Positions 7,840-16,342 are shown, counted from the stretch's first letter. The stretch: DNA of 64,000 nt from Microtetraspora malaysiensis (GCF_001528665.1 NZ_BBYJ01000013.1:62001-126000); one strand, 5' to 3'. Program-made: numbers and translations. The notes: a model not told the origin generated them from the sequence alone.

Positions 7840-8597
7840 ACGCGCACGACCTCGGGTCCGGCCGCCGCCACATCTCCGGCGAGTTGGTCATCCAGCCGCG
7901 TGTCGGTGATGATCATGTCGATCTCGGGCAACGACGCGAAGCGCGTCAGGTAGTTGTCGGAGAACTTGGTGTGGTCGGCCAGCAGCACCGATCGCCGCGC
8001 GCAGGCGATCATGGCGCGCTTGATCGCCGCCTCTGCCGGGTCGGGCGTCGTCAGTCCCTTGGCGACGGAACAGCCGTTGGCCGCCATGAAGGCCACGTCG
8101 ACGTGCAACTCGGAGAGCTGCCGGAGCCCCCAGTCTTCGACGTTGGCCAGGGTGCGCCTCCGCACCCGGCCCCCCAGCATGAAAACCGTCACATTGGCAC
8201 GGGTGGCCAGCGCGGTCGCCAGGGGCGGCGAGTTGACGACGACAGTGAGTTCGCGGTCGGCGGGGATGGCCTGAACAAGGCGGCCCGTCGTCGTGCCCGC
8301 GTCGATGATGATGGCGCCGTCCTGCGGCAACTCGGCCAGCGCCGCCTTGGCGATGCGCTCCTTCTCCTCCGTCATGACCTCGTCCCGTGCGGCGAGAGCG
8401 GGCTCGAAACCGAGCCGCTCGACCGGGATCGCCCCGCCGTGCACCCGCCGCAGCACGCCCGCGCGCTCGAGAACCGTCAGGTCCCGGCGGATCGTCTCCG
8501 TCGTCACGCCGAACTGCTCCGCGAGCGCCACCACGTCCACCCGCCCGGCGGCCCGTGCCGCGCGCAGGATCTCCTGCTGCCGTTCCTCGGCGTACAT
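7836..8597 (-). CDS. DeoR-family transcriptional regulator, first gene of the PTS operon
   Basis: A 253-residue DeoR repressor and paralogue of the gene at 1034-1795. The winged helix-turn-helix is at residues 3-60 and the sugar-phosphate domain contains IIDAGTTTGRLVQAIP and KGLTTPDPAEAAIK. The two proteins are almost identical over the first 100 residues and diverge most in the effector domain (for example SDNYLTRFASLPEID here versus TGSYLARFATLSEID). Translation is coupled to the pfkB gene by an ATGA overlap. As first gene it probably autoregulates the whole operon. Confidence 0.94.
   Translation of the reverse strand: MYAEERQQEILRAARAAGRVDVVALAEQFGVTTETIRRDLTVLERAGVLRRVHGGAIPVERLGFEPALAARDEVMTEEKERIAKAALAELPQDGAIIIDAGTTTGRLVQAIPADRELTVVVNSPPLATALATRANVTVFMLGGRVRRRTLANVEDWGLRQLSELHVDVAFMAANGCSVAKGLTTPDPAEAAIKRAMIACARRSVLLADHTKFSDNYLTRFASLPEIDMIITDTRLDDQLAGDVAAAGPEVVRV
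8300..8597 (-). repeat. 298-bp near-identical repeat, copy 2 (5' part of the upstream deoR)
   Basis: Direct counterpart of 1498-1795, same orientation, about 6.8 kb apart. The two copies flank the PTS genes, so recombination between them would delete or loop out the operon as one block. Confidence 0.9.
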
Positions 8598-8605
8598 CCT
8601 GTTGA

Positions 8606-8660
8606 TTCACCGCCGTTTCGATGTTGTTCCGTTTGTTTTTATAACCGAACATGTTGCTCG
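8606..8660 (-). promoter_or_regulatory. Main PTS-operon promoter and putative DeoR operator
   Basis: An AT-rich island upstream of the first deoR. In plus notation it contains GTTTCG, GTTGTTCC and GTTTGTTTTTAT in series between 8613 and 8642, then AACCGAACATG. The TATAA-CCGAA block aligns with the same position upstream of the second deoR. Tandem GTT-rich boxes fit a DeoR operator. Confidence 0.5.
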
Positions 8661-8951
8661 TCAAGGGTCAGCGCGAAGGATCCCGTCGCGAGTTCCGTGA
8701 ACCTTCGATCTCCACGTGATCAGGGCACGGGTCTCACCCCGTGTTGCTCTGACGCCGCGGCCGCCACCCGGACCGGGCAAAGGCGTGGCGGTACGTCTAG
8801 CGGCATGGGACGCCGTCGGCGAGAAGCGGCCGGGCCGCCCGGTGCCTCGTCCGAGCGAGTCACTTCATTCGCCGACGGGGCACTCGGGCTCGGTGCGACC
8901 GGTAATCCAAGCGGGTGAGTCCACGGCGCCTGGATGCCGCGGATTCCACCC
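8661..8951. other. Stretch without a recognisable gene
   Basis: No convincing coding frame on either strand between the PTS promoter and the TetR stop. Composition stays GC-rich. I see no repeat, attachment site or transposase remnant here. Confidence 0.6.
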
Positions 8952-9572
8952 TCAGTCGCGAGGGCGTGCGATCTCGAGCGCGGCGTCGAGCTGTCCGCGC
9001 TCGACCAGGCCGCCGATGAACAATCCGCGGATTCCGCGCAGGAGAGCATCGGGGTCGACCAGGTCGGGGGCGGCGATCGAGTGCAGGAGGTAGCCGTGCA
9101 CCAGTGCGAGGTAGGCGCCGGCGTCCGCGTCCGGCGCCCCGGCCGCACTGGCCGCCGCCGTGACCGCGTCCCGGCCGGCCTCGAGAACCTCCGTGACGAC
9201 AGGGCGGACGTCAGGGTTCCGTGCGGCGTGGAGCAGCGCCTCGACGAAGGCGAGCGCGTCCGTCCGAGGGGCTTCCGCGGCGGCTGCGAAGGCGCGGGCC
9301 ATCTCCGCGGGGGTGCTGTGCCGCGCGGCGAGCCGCGCAGCGAGGTCCTTCAGCGCGGTCGTGTCCGCCGCGACCTTGGTTCGCAACGCCTCGACGGCGA
9401 GATCGGCTATCGAGTCGAAGAAGTAGCCGACGGTCGCCAGCGGGAGGCCGGCCCTTTCGGTCACCGCCCGGTGGGTGACGCCGGCCATTCCCTGCTCAGC
9501 CGCCACCTCGATCGCCGCGTCGATCAGTGCGGCGCGTCGCTGCTGGGCACTGGCTCCGTGGCGTCGTTTCAT
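8952..9572 (-). CDS. TetR-family repressor, probable regulator of the divergent amidase
   Basis: About 206 residues. The N-terminal DNA-binding domain includes AALIDAAIEVAAEQGMAGVT and the recognition helix RAVTERAGLPLATVGYFFDS. The C-terminal half is an Ala-rich all-helical ligand domain. I chose the ATG at 9572 because a consensus -10 (TATGAT) ends 7 bp upstream, which predicts a leaderless mRNA starting at this codon; two ATGs at 9584 and 9581 overlap that -10. It is divergent from the amidase with 63 bp between starts, the usual arrangement for a TetR and its target. Confidence 0.88.
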   Translation of the reverse strand: MKRRHGASAQQRRAALIDAAIEVAAEQGMAGVTHRAVTERAGLPLATVGYFFDSIADLAVEALRTKVAADTTALKDLAARLAARHSTPAEMARAFAAAAEAPRTDALAFVEALLHAARNPDVRPVVTEVLEAGRDAVTAAASAAGAPDADAGAYLALVHGYLLHSIAAPDLVDPDALLRGIRGLFIGGLVERGQLDAALEIARPRD

Positions 9573-9579
9573 GGCGCAC

Positions 9580-9612
9580 ATCATAGTGTGTAAGAACTTC
9601 TAGACTTTTTGG
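9580..9612 (-). promoter_or_regulatory. Divergent tetR/amidase promoter region
   Basis: On the minus strand TATGAT (plus positions 9580-9585) lies exactly 7 bp before the ATG of the TetR gene. A partial dyad AAGAACTTCT at about 9593-9602 sits between the two genes and could be the operator. Confidence 0.5.
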
Positions 9613-9635
9613 ATCCGCGCCTTCACCATGACTGC

Positions 9636-11066
9636 ATGACCCGGACCGAACACCTGCATGCCTTCTCGGACGACGCCCTCGGAGACCACGACGCCGTCGC
9701 GCTCGCCGACCTGATCCGACGACGTGAGCTCAGCGCGGCGGAAGTCGAGGCGGCGGCGGTGGCGAGGTTGGCTCGCATCGCAGCTCCCTTGAACGCGGTC
9801 GCCTACCCCGCATATGACCGCCCCCGGCGCTCCGACGACGTCGATGCGCCTTTCCACGGGGTCCCGACCCTGGTCAAGGACAACACCGACCTGGCCGGCA
9901 TGCCCACCAACCACGGCACCGCCGCGTACGTCGCGAAGCCGGCCAAGTCGGACGGCCGCTACGCCCAGCAGTTTCTGCGCACCGGGATGACGGTGCTCGG
10001 AAAGAGCCGGATGCCGGAGTTCGGGCTGAACGCCACCACCGAGTTCCGCGACGGTGACCCGACGCTCAACCCCTGGAACACCGCGTACTCGGTCGGCGCC
10101 TCCTCGGGCGGCGCCGCCGCCCTCGTCGCCGCAGGCGCGGTCCCGATCGCGCACGCGAACGACGGCGGCGGCTCGATTCGGATCCCCGCCGCCGCGGCAG
10201 GCCTGATCGGTCTCAAGCCGAGCCGGCGCCGGCACATCGACGGCGAGGCAGCACGGATGATGCCGATCAACCTCATCAGCGAAGGCGTGGTCACCCGGTC
10301 CGTACGCGACACCGCCGCGTTCATGGCGGCGATGGAACTGCGCTGGCGTAACCCCGGCTTGGCTCCCATCGGCGCGGTGGAAGGCCCCGCCCGGCGAAGG
10401 CTGCGCATCGGCCTCCTCCTGGAGTCGGTCACCGGTACGGTGGTCGACTCCGAGACGCGCGCTGCGGTGGAACGCTGCGCACGGCTGCTGGAGGACCAGG
10501 GACACGTCGTCGAACCGATCCCGGTCCCGGTGGAGGCCCGGTTCGCCGACGATTTCGAGACCTACTGGGGGCTGCTGGCCGCGATGACCGGCGGGCTCGG
10601 CAAGGTTACGTTCGACCGGTCCTTCGACGCGGGCAAACTCGACGGGCTCACGGAAGGCCTGCGCCGGAGCTTCACGCGCGGCGGTTGGGCCAGGACGCCG
10701 GGTGCGCTGCGCTGGCTCAGGCGCGCCGCGGCGCGGTACGCGCGCGCGTTCGACCGGTGCGAACTGATCCTGTCCCCGGTGGTGGCGAACGTGACGCCCC
10801 GGCTCGGACACCTCAGCCCCCACGTGCCCTTCGGCGAATTGATGAGCCGGCTCCGCGACCACGTCGCGTTCACGCCCTTGCAGAACATCGCCGGAACCCC
10901 CGCCATCTCGCTTCCCATGGCCACCTCCGAGCAGGGGCTTCCGATCGGCGTTCAGCTCGCCGCGGCGTACGGGGACGAGCGCACGCTGCTTGAGGTCGCC
11001 TTCGCGCTTGAAGGGCAGACCACGTGGCCTCGCATCCAGGACCTTCCGCAGCCACACGCCGTCTGA
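9636..11066 (+). CDS. Amidase-signature family hydrolase
   Basis: A 476-residue amidase of the AS family. The Ser-cisSer-Lys triad is intact: Lys81 in LVKDNTDLAGMPTNHGT, cis-Ser156 in VGASSGGAAALVAAGA, and nucleophile Ser180 in DGGGSIRIPAAAAGL. The spacings of 75 and 24 residues equal those of fatty-acid amide hydrolase. I chose ATG 9636 over an in-frame TTG at 9609 because homologues begin close to the DLIRR helix. The substrate is probably a small or aromatic amide. It is likely repressed by the divergent TetR. Confidence 0.92.
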   Translation: MTRTEHLHAFSDDALGDHDAVALADLIRRRELSAAEVEAAAVARLARIAAPLNAVAYPAYDRPRRSDDVDAPFHGVPTLVKDNTDLAGMPTNHGTAAYVAKPAKSDGRYAQQFLRTGMTVLGKSRMPEFGLNATTEFRDGDPTLNPWNTAYSVGASSGGAAALVAAGAVPIAHANDGGGSIRIPAAAAGLIGLKPSRRRHIDGEAARMMPINLISEGVVTRSVRDTAAFMAAMELRWRNPGLAPIGAVEGPARRRLRIGLLLESVTGTVVDSETRAAVERCARLLEDQGHVVEPIPVPVEARFADDFETYWGLLAAMTGGLGKVTFDRSFDAGKLDGLTEGLRRSFTRGGWARTPGALRWLRRAAARYARAFDRCELILSPVVANVTPRLGHLSPHVPFGELMSRLRDHVAFTPLQNIAGTPAISLPMATSEQGLPIGVQLAAAYGDERTLLEVAFALEGQTTWPRIQDLPQPHAV

Positions 11067-11107
11067 CCGCGACGGGTGTCCGCGGTCTGGAGTCGGTTGC
11101 GTGATCA

Positions 11108-11149
11108 GCGGTCCCCGCACCGGATCCTGGGGCTCGGTGCGGGGACCGC
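11108..11149. terminator. Perfect 14-bp hairpin between convergent genes
   Basis: GCGGTCCCCGCACC at 11108-11121 is exactly complementary to GGTGCGGGGACCGC at 11136-11149, with a 14-nt loop. There is no T-tract on either side. Its position between the convergent amidase and permease genes fits a bidirectional, T-less actinomycete terminator. Confidence 0.7.
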
Positions 11150-11186
11150 CGCAGTGGGCGTGACCGTGTTCACGGTTTCCGCACCT

Positions 11187-12722
11187 TCAGGCGAGCGGAA
11201 CCCGAGGAGGGTTCCTGCGGTGTACGGCTGTCGCCGCCCCGAGGGCGAGGACGGCATATCCGCAGGTCACCGCCAAACCTGCCCATGGCGGGAGCGGGTA
11301 ATAGCCCCCGAGCAGTGACGGGTCCACGTCCACATGCGCGAACGTGGGGACGCTCTGCGTGATGGCGAACCCGGCGGCAGGGGTGATCATCAGCAGCCAC
11401 GGCGCCAGGCCCGCGGTCGCCAGCAGGTAGGGCACGACGACCAGCGCGATGGCCAGCCCGATGGCGACGATGCTCCGCCTGACCAGCGCGGCGAGGCCCA
11501 GAGCGAGCACGGCGGCGGCCGCGGTCAGCGCCGCGTAGCCGACGATCACCCGCGACTCGGTCTCCGGGGTGATCGGCTGAATCGGGTTCTGATTGGCGCG
11601 CAACATCGCCAGGCCGACAGGAATCACGACCCCCGAGGTCACCAGCCCCGTCACGAACGCGACCGCGCCGACCACCACGGCCTTGGCCGCCAGCAGCCGC
11701 GCCGGACGCGGCTCGGCCGGCGGGCCGGTCCTGATCCGCCCGCGCCGACGTTCCGCCGTGAAGAAGGTGACCGCCACCACGAGCACCGGGATCAGCCCCA
11801 CGGCCCCGCCGATCAGCATGAGGTCAGCGCGCACACCGCCCTCCACCGTGGCGGGCCCGATGTCACCGTTCCCGGTCACGATGAGCTTGTCGCCGGACTC
11901 GACGACCCCGCCCGGATGATGCGGGGTCGTGCCGTCGGACTCCATGGAGACGCCGACGTCGTCGTGGCGCCACGGACCGTTCGCGCCCTGCAGCGTGATC
12001 TGGTCGAAGGTGGCGGTGGCCTGGGCGAAGGCTTGCGCCATGTCCCACAAGGCGCCTGGTGAGGTGGCGAAAAGCCCGATCTCGACCGTCTCCGGCAGCC
12101 CGGTCAGCTTGACTGTGCCGACCTCGGTCCACGTCTTGCCGTCGTCCGACTCGTAGCCGGTGATGGCGTCGCCCGACCTGGTCAGCCGCAGCCATTGGGG
12201 ACCGTTGTGCGGACCGCCGGGCAGGTCGTGGGTGAAGTTGTACTGCATCCGCACGCCGTGATCTCCGGTGAGCATGACGGCGGCGTACGGTGTGCCCTGC
12301 TTGAGGCTCTGCCTGACGAGGAGCCCGGCCTTCGCCCACGGCACCACTCCCTCCTTGATGTTGCGCACCCCGGGTACGGCGTCCGGCAGCCGGATCTGCC
12401 CGGTCATGTCCGGCACGCGGGCGGTGATGCTGCCGTCCCCCTTGAGTGGCTGGTGTACGAAGTAGTACTTGTCCCGCACCGCCGCGCCATCGGGGCCCAC
12501 CAACGGCGCGGGGCAGGGGCCCTCCCCCTTCCCGGTCACGCAGGTGCTGCGGACGCCTCCAGCGATCAGCAGTCCGAGCGACACGGTGACCAGTACGGAA
12601 GCCGCCATGGCGAGCGCCCAGCCCCGCGCGGTACGGAACTTGGTCCACTCCGCGCGCAGCAACTGAGGGAGACGGTCCTGCCCGGCCCGTCGGCAGGATC
12701 GGTAAGGCGTGAACGAACTCAT
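11187..12722 (-). CDS. ABC-2 type permease with an inserted extracellular DUF1349-like domain
   Basis: About 511 residues. A cytoplasmic start (LLRAEWTKFRTARGWALAM) leads into TM1. An extracytoplasmic domain of about 250 residues follows, with DUF1349 / concanavalin-like features: PWAKAGLLVRQSLKQG, GPQWLRLTRSGDAITGYES, DDGKTWTEVGTVKL. Then come a second TM, the linker FFTAERRRGRIRT and four more TMs. The AEWTKFRT motif is typical of ABC-2 permeases. No ATPase gene is adjacent, so it must borrow one or act differently. It is divergent from a two-component system. A GTG at 12743 could add seven residues. Confidence 0.8.
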   Translation of the reverse strand: MSSFTPYRSCRRAGQDRLPQLLRAEWTKFRTARGWALAMAASVLVTVSLGLLIAGGVRSTCVTGKGEGPCPAPLVGPDGAAVRDKYYFVHQPLKGDGSITARVPDMTGQIRLPDAVPGVRNIKEGVVPWAKAGLLVRQSLKQGTPYAAVMLTGDHGVRMQYNFTHDLPGGPHNGPQWLRLTRSGDAITGYESDDGKTWTEVGTVKLTGLPETVEIGLFATSPGALWDMAQAFAQATATFDQITLQGANGPWRHDDVGVSMESDGTTPHHPGGVVESGDKLIVTGNGDIGPATVEGGVRADLMLIGGAVGLIPVLVVAVTFFTAERRRGRIRTGPPAEPRPARLLAAKAVVVGAVAFVTGLVTSGVVIPVGLAMLRANQNPIQPITPETESRVIVGYAALTAAAAVLALGLAALVRRSIVAIGLAIALVVVPYLLATAGLAPWLLMITPAAGFAITQSVPTFAHVDVDPSLLGGYYPLPPWAGLAVTCGYAVLALGAATAVHRRNPPRVPLA

Positions 12723-12751
12723 GCCGACGGTTGTACGCGGCACCCGGTTCC

Positions 12752-12780
12752 AGCCGGGTCGCAGCCGCTGCGACCCGGCT
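12752..12780. promoter_or_regulatory. 29-bp perfect palindrome in the divergent promoter region
   Basis: AGCCGGGTCGCAG and CTGCGACCCGGCT form 13-bp arms around a 3-nt CCG centre. It sits between the permease start and the response-regulator start, with TTGACT (a possible -35) about 20 bp further on. It could be the operator for the OmpR-type regulator or another dimeric repressor. Confidence 0.55.
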
Positions 12781-12867
12781 GCGACCGGGGACCTGGCATC
12801 GTTGACTCATGGCACCTCGACCCGGCGGCCGGTTCGGCCGCTCCGCCCGCACGACGACCGGCGGTGA

Positions 12868-13536
12868 GTGGCGGTGAGGGTCCTCGTCGTCGAGGACTTC
12901 GAGGTCCTCGCCCGCTCCATCGGAACCGGGCTGCGCCGCGAAGGCATGGCCGTCGACGTCGTCCTGGATGGGACCGCCGCTCTCGAACGCCTGGCCGCCA
13001 CCCGCTACGACGTGGTGATCCTCGACCGCGACCTGCCCGGCGTCCACGGGGACGAGATCTGCCGGCGACTGGCCCACGGCCGCTGCGAGACCCGCGTCCT
13101 GATGCTCACCGCCTCCGGCACGATCGAGGACCGCGTCGACGGGCTCAGCCTCGGTGCCGACGACTACCTGCCCAAGCCGTTCGCGTTCGCCGAACTGGTC
13201 GCCCGCGTCCGTGCCCTGGCCCGCCGCGCCACCCCACCGCTACCGCCGACCCTGGCATGCGGGGACATCACCCTCGATCCGGCCCGTCGTACCGCGCTCC
13301 GGGCCGGCCGGCGCCTTGACCTGAGCCCCAAGGAGTTCGCCCTGCTCGAATGCCTGCTCGCCGTACCCGGCCTGGTCATCTCCGCCGAGGAACTGCTGGA
13401 GCGCGTCTGGGACGAGGCCGCCGACCCTTTCAGCAGCGCCGTCAAGCACACCATGCACCGGTTACGGGCCAAGCTGGGCGACCCGCCCGTGATCGAGACC
13501 ATCCGCGAAGGCGGCTACCGCATCGGACCGTCATGA
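12868..13536 (+). CDS. OmpR/PhoB-family response regulator
   Basis: A 222-residue regulator. The receiver domain begins VRVLVVEDFEVLARSI and has the phosphoacceptor Asp in YDVVILDRDLPGVHGDE and the Lys in YLPKPFAFAEL. The C-terminal winged helix contains LDLSPKEFALLECLLAVPG and HTMHRLRAKLGDPPVIETIREGGYRI. The last four bases overlap the kinase start, so the pair is translationally coupled. The divergent ABC-2 permease is its most likely target. Confidence 0.95.
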   Translation: MAVRVLVVEDFEVLARSIGTGLRREGMAVDVVLDGTAALERLAATRYDVVILDRDLPGVHGDEICRRLAHGRCETRVLMLTASGTIEDRVDGLSLGADDYLPKPFAFAELVARVRALARRATPPLPPTLACGDITLDPARRTALRAGRRLDLSPKEFALLECLLAVPGLVISAEELLERVWDEAADPFSSAVKHTMHRLRAKLGDPPVIETIREGGYRIGPS

Positions 13537-14639
13537 CCTCCCGGAAGCTCACCAGAAGGTCCCTGCAGACGCGGCTCGCGCTCGCCTACGCGGCGGGCAT
13601 CTACGCCGCCGGTGTCCTGGTGCTCGTATTCGTCGCCGTCCCCCTCGCCAGCATCGACGCGGCCACCCCGATAGGCCACTCCTCATCGGGCGCGATCACC
13701 GAACCCGGACCCGGGATCAGCCTGCCCCGACTCCTCACCGGGTCCGCCGTCGCCCTGGTCCTTCTGATTCCCGTCGCCCTGGCTCTGGGCTGGTTCGTCG
13801 CCGGCCGGTTCCTGCGCCCGCTGCGCGCCGTCACCGCCACCGCCCAAATCATCTCCGCCGGAAACCTCCACCGGCGCCTCGATCTCGGCGAACCCACGGA
13901 CGAGCTGACCGAGCTCGGCCACACCCTCGACGATCTGTTCGCCCGCCTTCAAGCCTCCTTCGACGCCCAACGCCACTTCGTCGCCAACGCCTCCCATGAA
14001 CTGCGCACCCCCCTCGCCGGCCTCCGCACCCTCCTCGAAGTCGCCCTCGCCGACCCCGATGCCGACACCGACACCTTGCGCGCGGTCTGCCAGGAGGCCC
14101 TCGCTCTCGGCGGATATAAGGAACGGCTCGTTCAAGCACTACTCGCTCTGGCCACCAGCGAGGGAGGCGTCACCCGCTGGGACACCCTCGACCTCGCCCA
14201 CGTCGTCGAAGGAGTGCTCGCCTCCCGCCGCGACCAAGCAGCGCGGAAAGGCATCGGCCTCGCCGAACACCTGACGCCCGCAGTGACGGCCGGAGACCCG
14301 AGACTGATCGAAAGCCTCGTCGCCAACCTCATCGACAACGCCATCCGCCACAACCACGCCGACGGGCATGTAGCGATCACCACGCAGACCTCCGGCACGC
14401 AGGTGGCCCTTACGGTCACCAACAGCGGGCCGGCCATCCCCGACGATCAGATCCAGCGCCTCTTTCGCCCCTTCCAGAAACTGGCGCCTGATCGTCACGG
14501 CAGCCGCGACGGCTATGGCCTCGGCCTCGCCATCGTCAATGCCGTCACGCACGCTCACCACGCCACCCTTACCACCAGCGCACGCCCAGAAGGCGGCTTG
14601 TCCATCACCGTGCGGTTCGCGCACGGATCCCGTGCCTGA
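13533..14639 (+). CDS. Sensor histidine kinase, OmpR-partner type
   Basis: A 368-residue membrane kinase. TM1 lies at about residues 15-38 and TM2 at about 70-95, with a short 30-residue external loop. A HAMP linker (FLRPLRAVTATAQIISAGN) follows. The H box is FVANASHELRTPLAGLRTLL, the N box NLIDNAIRHNHAD, and the G boxes include DGYGLGLAIV. The small sensor loop suggests it senses within or near the membrane. The start is the ATG inside the regulator's ATGA overlap. Confidence 0.95.
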   Translation: MTSRKLTRRSLQTRLALAYAAGIYAAGVLVLVFVAVPLASIDAATPIGHSSSGAITEPGPGISLPRLLTGSAVALVLLIPVALALGWFVAGRFLRPLRAVTATAQIISAGNLHRRLDLGEPTDELTELGHTLDDLFARLQASFDAQRHFVANASHELRTPLAGLRTLLEVALADPDADTDTLRAVCQEALALGGYKERLVQALLALATSEGGVTRWDTLDLAHVVEGVLASRRDQAARKGIGLAEHLTPAVTAGDPRLIESLVANLIDNAIRHNHADGHVAITTQTSGTQVALTVTNSGPAIPDDQIQRLFRPFQKLAPDRHGSRDGYGLGLAIVNAVTHAHHATLTTSARPEGGLSITVRFAHGSRA

Positions 14640-14748
14640 TGTCAGGCGTCGGCGTACGGAAAGTGCGGTCGGCCGCCGCGGTACCCGGGGGGACCATGTC
14701 CGAAATCCGCCAGCCTCCCCCCTCCCGTCCTGCCTAAGCTGTCTCATT

Positions 14749-15243
14749 GTGACTTCTCAGCAGAACCGTGAGCTGGTCAAACGCGCTTGGAAAGCGTTCG
14801 GCACCCGCGATCCAGAACAGATCTCGCCTTTCATCGACGAGGCTGCCCAATGGCTGGCGCCGGCGGGCAACGGGACCGCCCTCGCGCTCGGCGTGACCAA
14901 CCACATGATCGGCCGGGAGGCGATCGTCCACTTCCTCACCCGCGACTTTCCTCGGCTGTTCACCGAGGGGGTCTCGGTCGATTTCCGAGGCTTTTACGCC
15001 GACGGTGACATCGTGGTCGTCGAAGAGACGATGACTGCCATCTTGGCCAACGGCAACCACTACACCAACGATTACTGCTTCGTCTTCGAGTTGCGAGATG
15101 GACTGATCCACCGGGTGCGCGAGTACATGGACACCGCCAAAGGGATGCGTATGATCTTCACCGATCCGGCAGACGCCCCCTCACCCCCGGAAACGAACGG
15201 CACCGCGCATACCGCCCCTGCTCCATCGCAGCCGACGGGCTGA
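14749..15243 (+). CDS. SnoaL-like (NTF2-fold) protein
   Basis: A 164-residue cone-shaped NTF2-like protein. It starts VTSQQNRELVKRAWKAFGTR, with the typical GREAIVHFLTRDFPRLF and YADGDIVVVEETMTAILANG segments and HYTNDYCFVFELRDGLIHRVREYMDT, the usual final strands. The last 30 residues are a low-complexity Pro/Ala/Thr tail beyond the fold. Such proteins act as small isomerases, cyclases or ligand binders; the substrate is unknown. I took GTG 14749 because the homologous fold begins there. Confidence 0.82.
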   Translation: MTSQQNRELVKRAWKAFGTRDPEQISPFIDEAAQWLAPAGNGTALALGVTNHMIGREAIVHFLTRDFPRLFTEGVSVDFRGFYADGDIVVVEETMTAILANGNHYTNDYCFVFELRDGLIHRVREYMDTAKGMRMIFTDPADAPSPPETNGTAHTAPAPSQPTG

Positions 15244-15320
15244 GGCCAGACCCCCGCTCCTCGCAAGCCGCGGAGCAGCGTGTTGGTGGCGATCTGCGAC
15301 AGGCCCTTACCGACAATGGC

Positions 15321-15749
15321 TCACTCTCCCGCGGTCACCTCGACAAAGGTCCCCGCAACCTGCGGGTAGTGAGTGACGACGGCAGTCAACGTGTGATCAT
15401 CGACGCGCTTCCTGAGGATGGCGAGCCCTCCACTTCTTACCGCTTTCTCCGTGATCTTCGTCTGCCAGCGGTCCCGTTTCATTTGAAGCACGACGTCAAC
15501 GGCGTCGACTTTCCTTTCAAAGGATATGCTCAATAGCGGATCATCGTCGCGATCGCAAATGTGCTGCTCACTGCTCGACGAACGCCATTCGGCAGGAAAC
15601 GAATCTTTGATCGCTTTCCTTGCGGAGGCGAAGTGCTGCTCCGCCTGGGACGCGCAGTCGGTTCCGCATCCCGCACTGGACAGCACCGCCCCTATGGACA
15701 GGATCAGGGAACTTACCTGCGCGAGAAGGCTCCTGGCCGCTTTGGACAA
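15321..15749 (-). CDS. Putative secreted lipoprotein of unknown function
   Basis: About 142 residues. The signal peptide LSKAARSLLAQVSSLILSIG ends in a lipobox LSSAGC. The mature part is soluble, with three further Cys residues and the strands LLSISFERKVDAVDVVLQ and TVVTHYPQVAG-like segments. I placed the start at the TTG at 15749 because GGAGG precedes it by 5 nt and it gives an ideal lipoprotein signal. In-frame ATGs at 15803 and 15773 would give an over-long N-region. No family recognised. Confidence 0.6.
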   Translation of the reverse strand: MSKAARSLLAQVSSLILSIGAVLSSAGCGTDCASQAEQHFASARKAIKDSFPAEWRSSSSEQHICDRDDDPLLSISFERKVDAVDVVLQMKRDRWQTKITEKAVRSGGLAILRKRVDDHTLTAVVTHYPQVAGTFVEVTAGE

Positions 15750-16003
15750 CTTTCCCTCCAAGACGACATCCATATTTTTGGTCGCGGTGACGGCAATCGC
15801 CATCTTGCCTGCGTCACGACAAGTCCCTGGGGTTCCCCGAAGGGATAGGGCCGCACCGCTTCTGCCGTCATCTCCGGCCGCGTCACACTCCGGAGTCGGC
15901 CGTTTCGTTTCTCGCACCCTCGAAGCTTCCAGGTTCCCGAAAGCCCGGACCGCCCTGACGATCTTTCTGACAGTAGTCATTCGACAGGCCGAAAGGAAAC
16001 TCG

Positions 16004-16342
16004 ATGACCTCGTCCCGGACCACGACGAAGGGCAGGAAGCTGCTCCGGACGACAATGGCCGCGGTGTTCGCCGGAACCCTGCTCGCGTCCCCGCTGGCCG
16101 GAGCTTCCGCCGCGTCGACGTCGGGCGATGTTCAGATCATGGGCTGCGGCGCCTACGAGGGAGCGATCTAGAAGGACTTGATCTACTGGTACGCGAAGGT
16201 CTACAACGCCTGCGGCTCGGCGAGAAAGATGCGCGCTGTGGTCGACCTGTGGCCTGACGGCCCCTGCGAGTGGGTCGGCGCATACAGCCGCGCACAGCTT
16301 TACGCCGGCGTGCAGGCACCGAGCGGCGTCGCCGACTGCTGA
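16004..16342 (+). pseudogene. Small secreted four-Cys protein interrupted by an amber codon
   Basis: After AAAGGAAACTCG the ATG opens a 112-codon frame. A Sec signal peptide (KLLRTTMAAVFAGTLLASPL, then AGASA) is followed by a mature domain of about 75 residues with four cysteines. Codon 56 (16169-16171) is TAG; the ancestral codon was probably CAG. Downstream the frame continues intact as KDLIYWYAKVYNACG, then VVDLWPDGPCEWV and a terminal ADC. The W-Y...V-x-N-x-C ... C ... C spacing loosely recalls tendamistat-type amylase inhibitors, but this is weak. The 3' 135 bp recur at 24794-24928. Confidence 0.75.
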
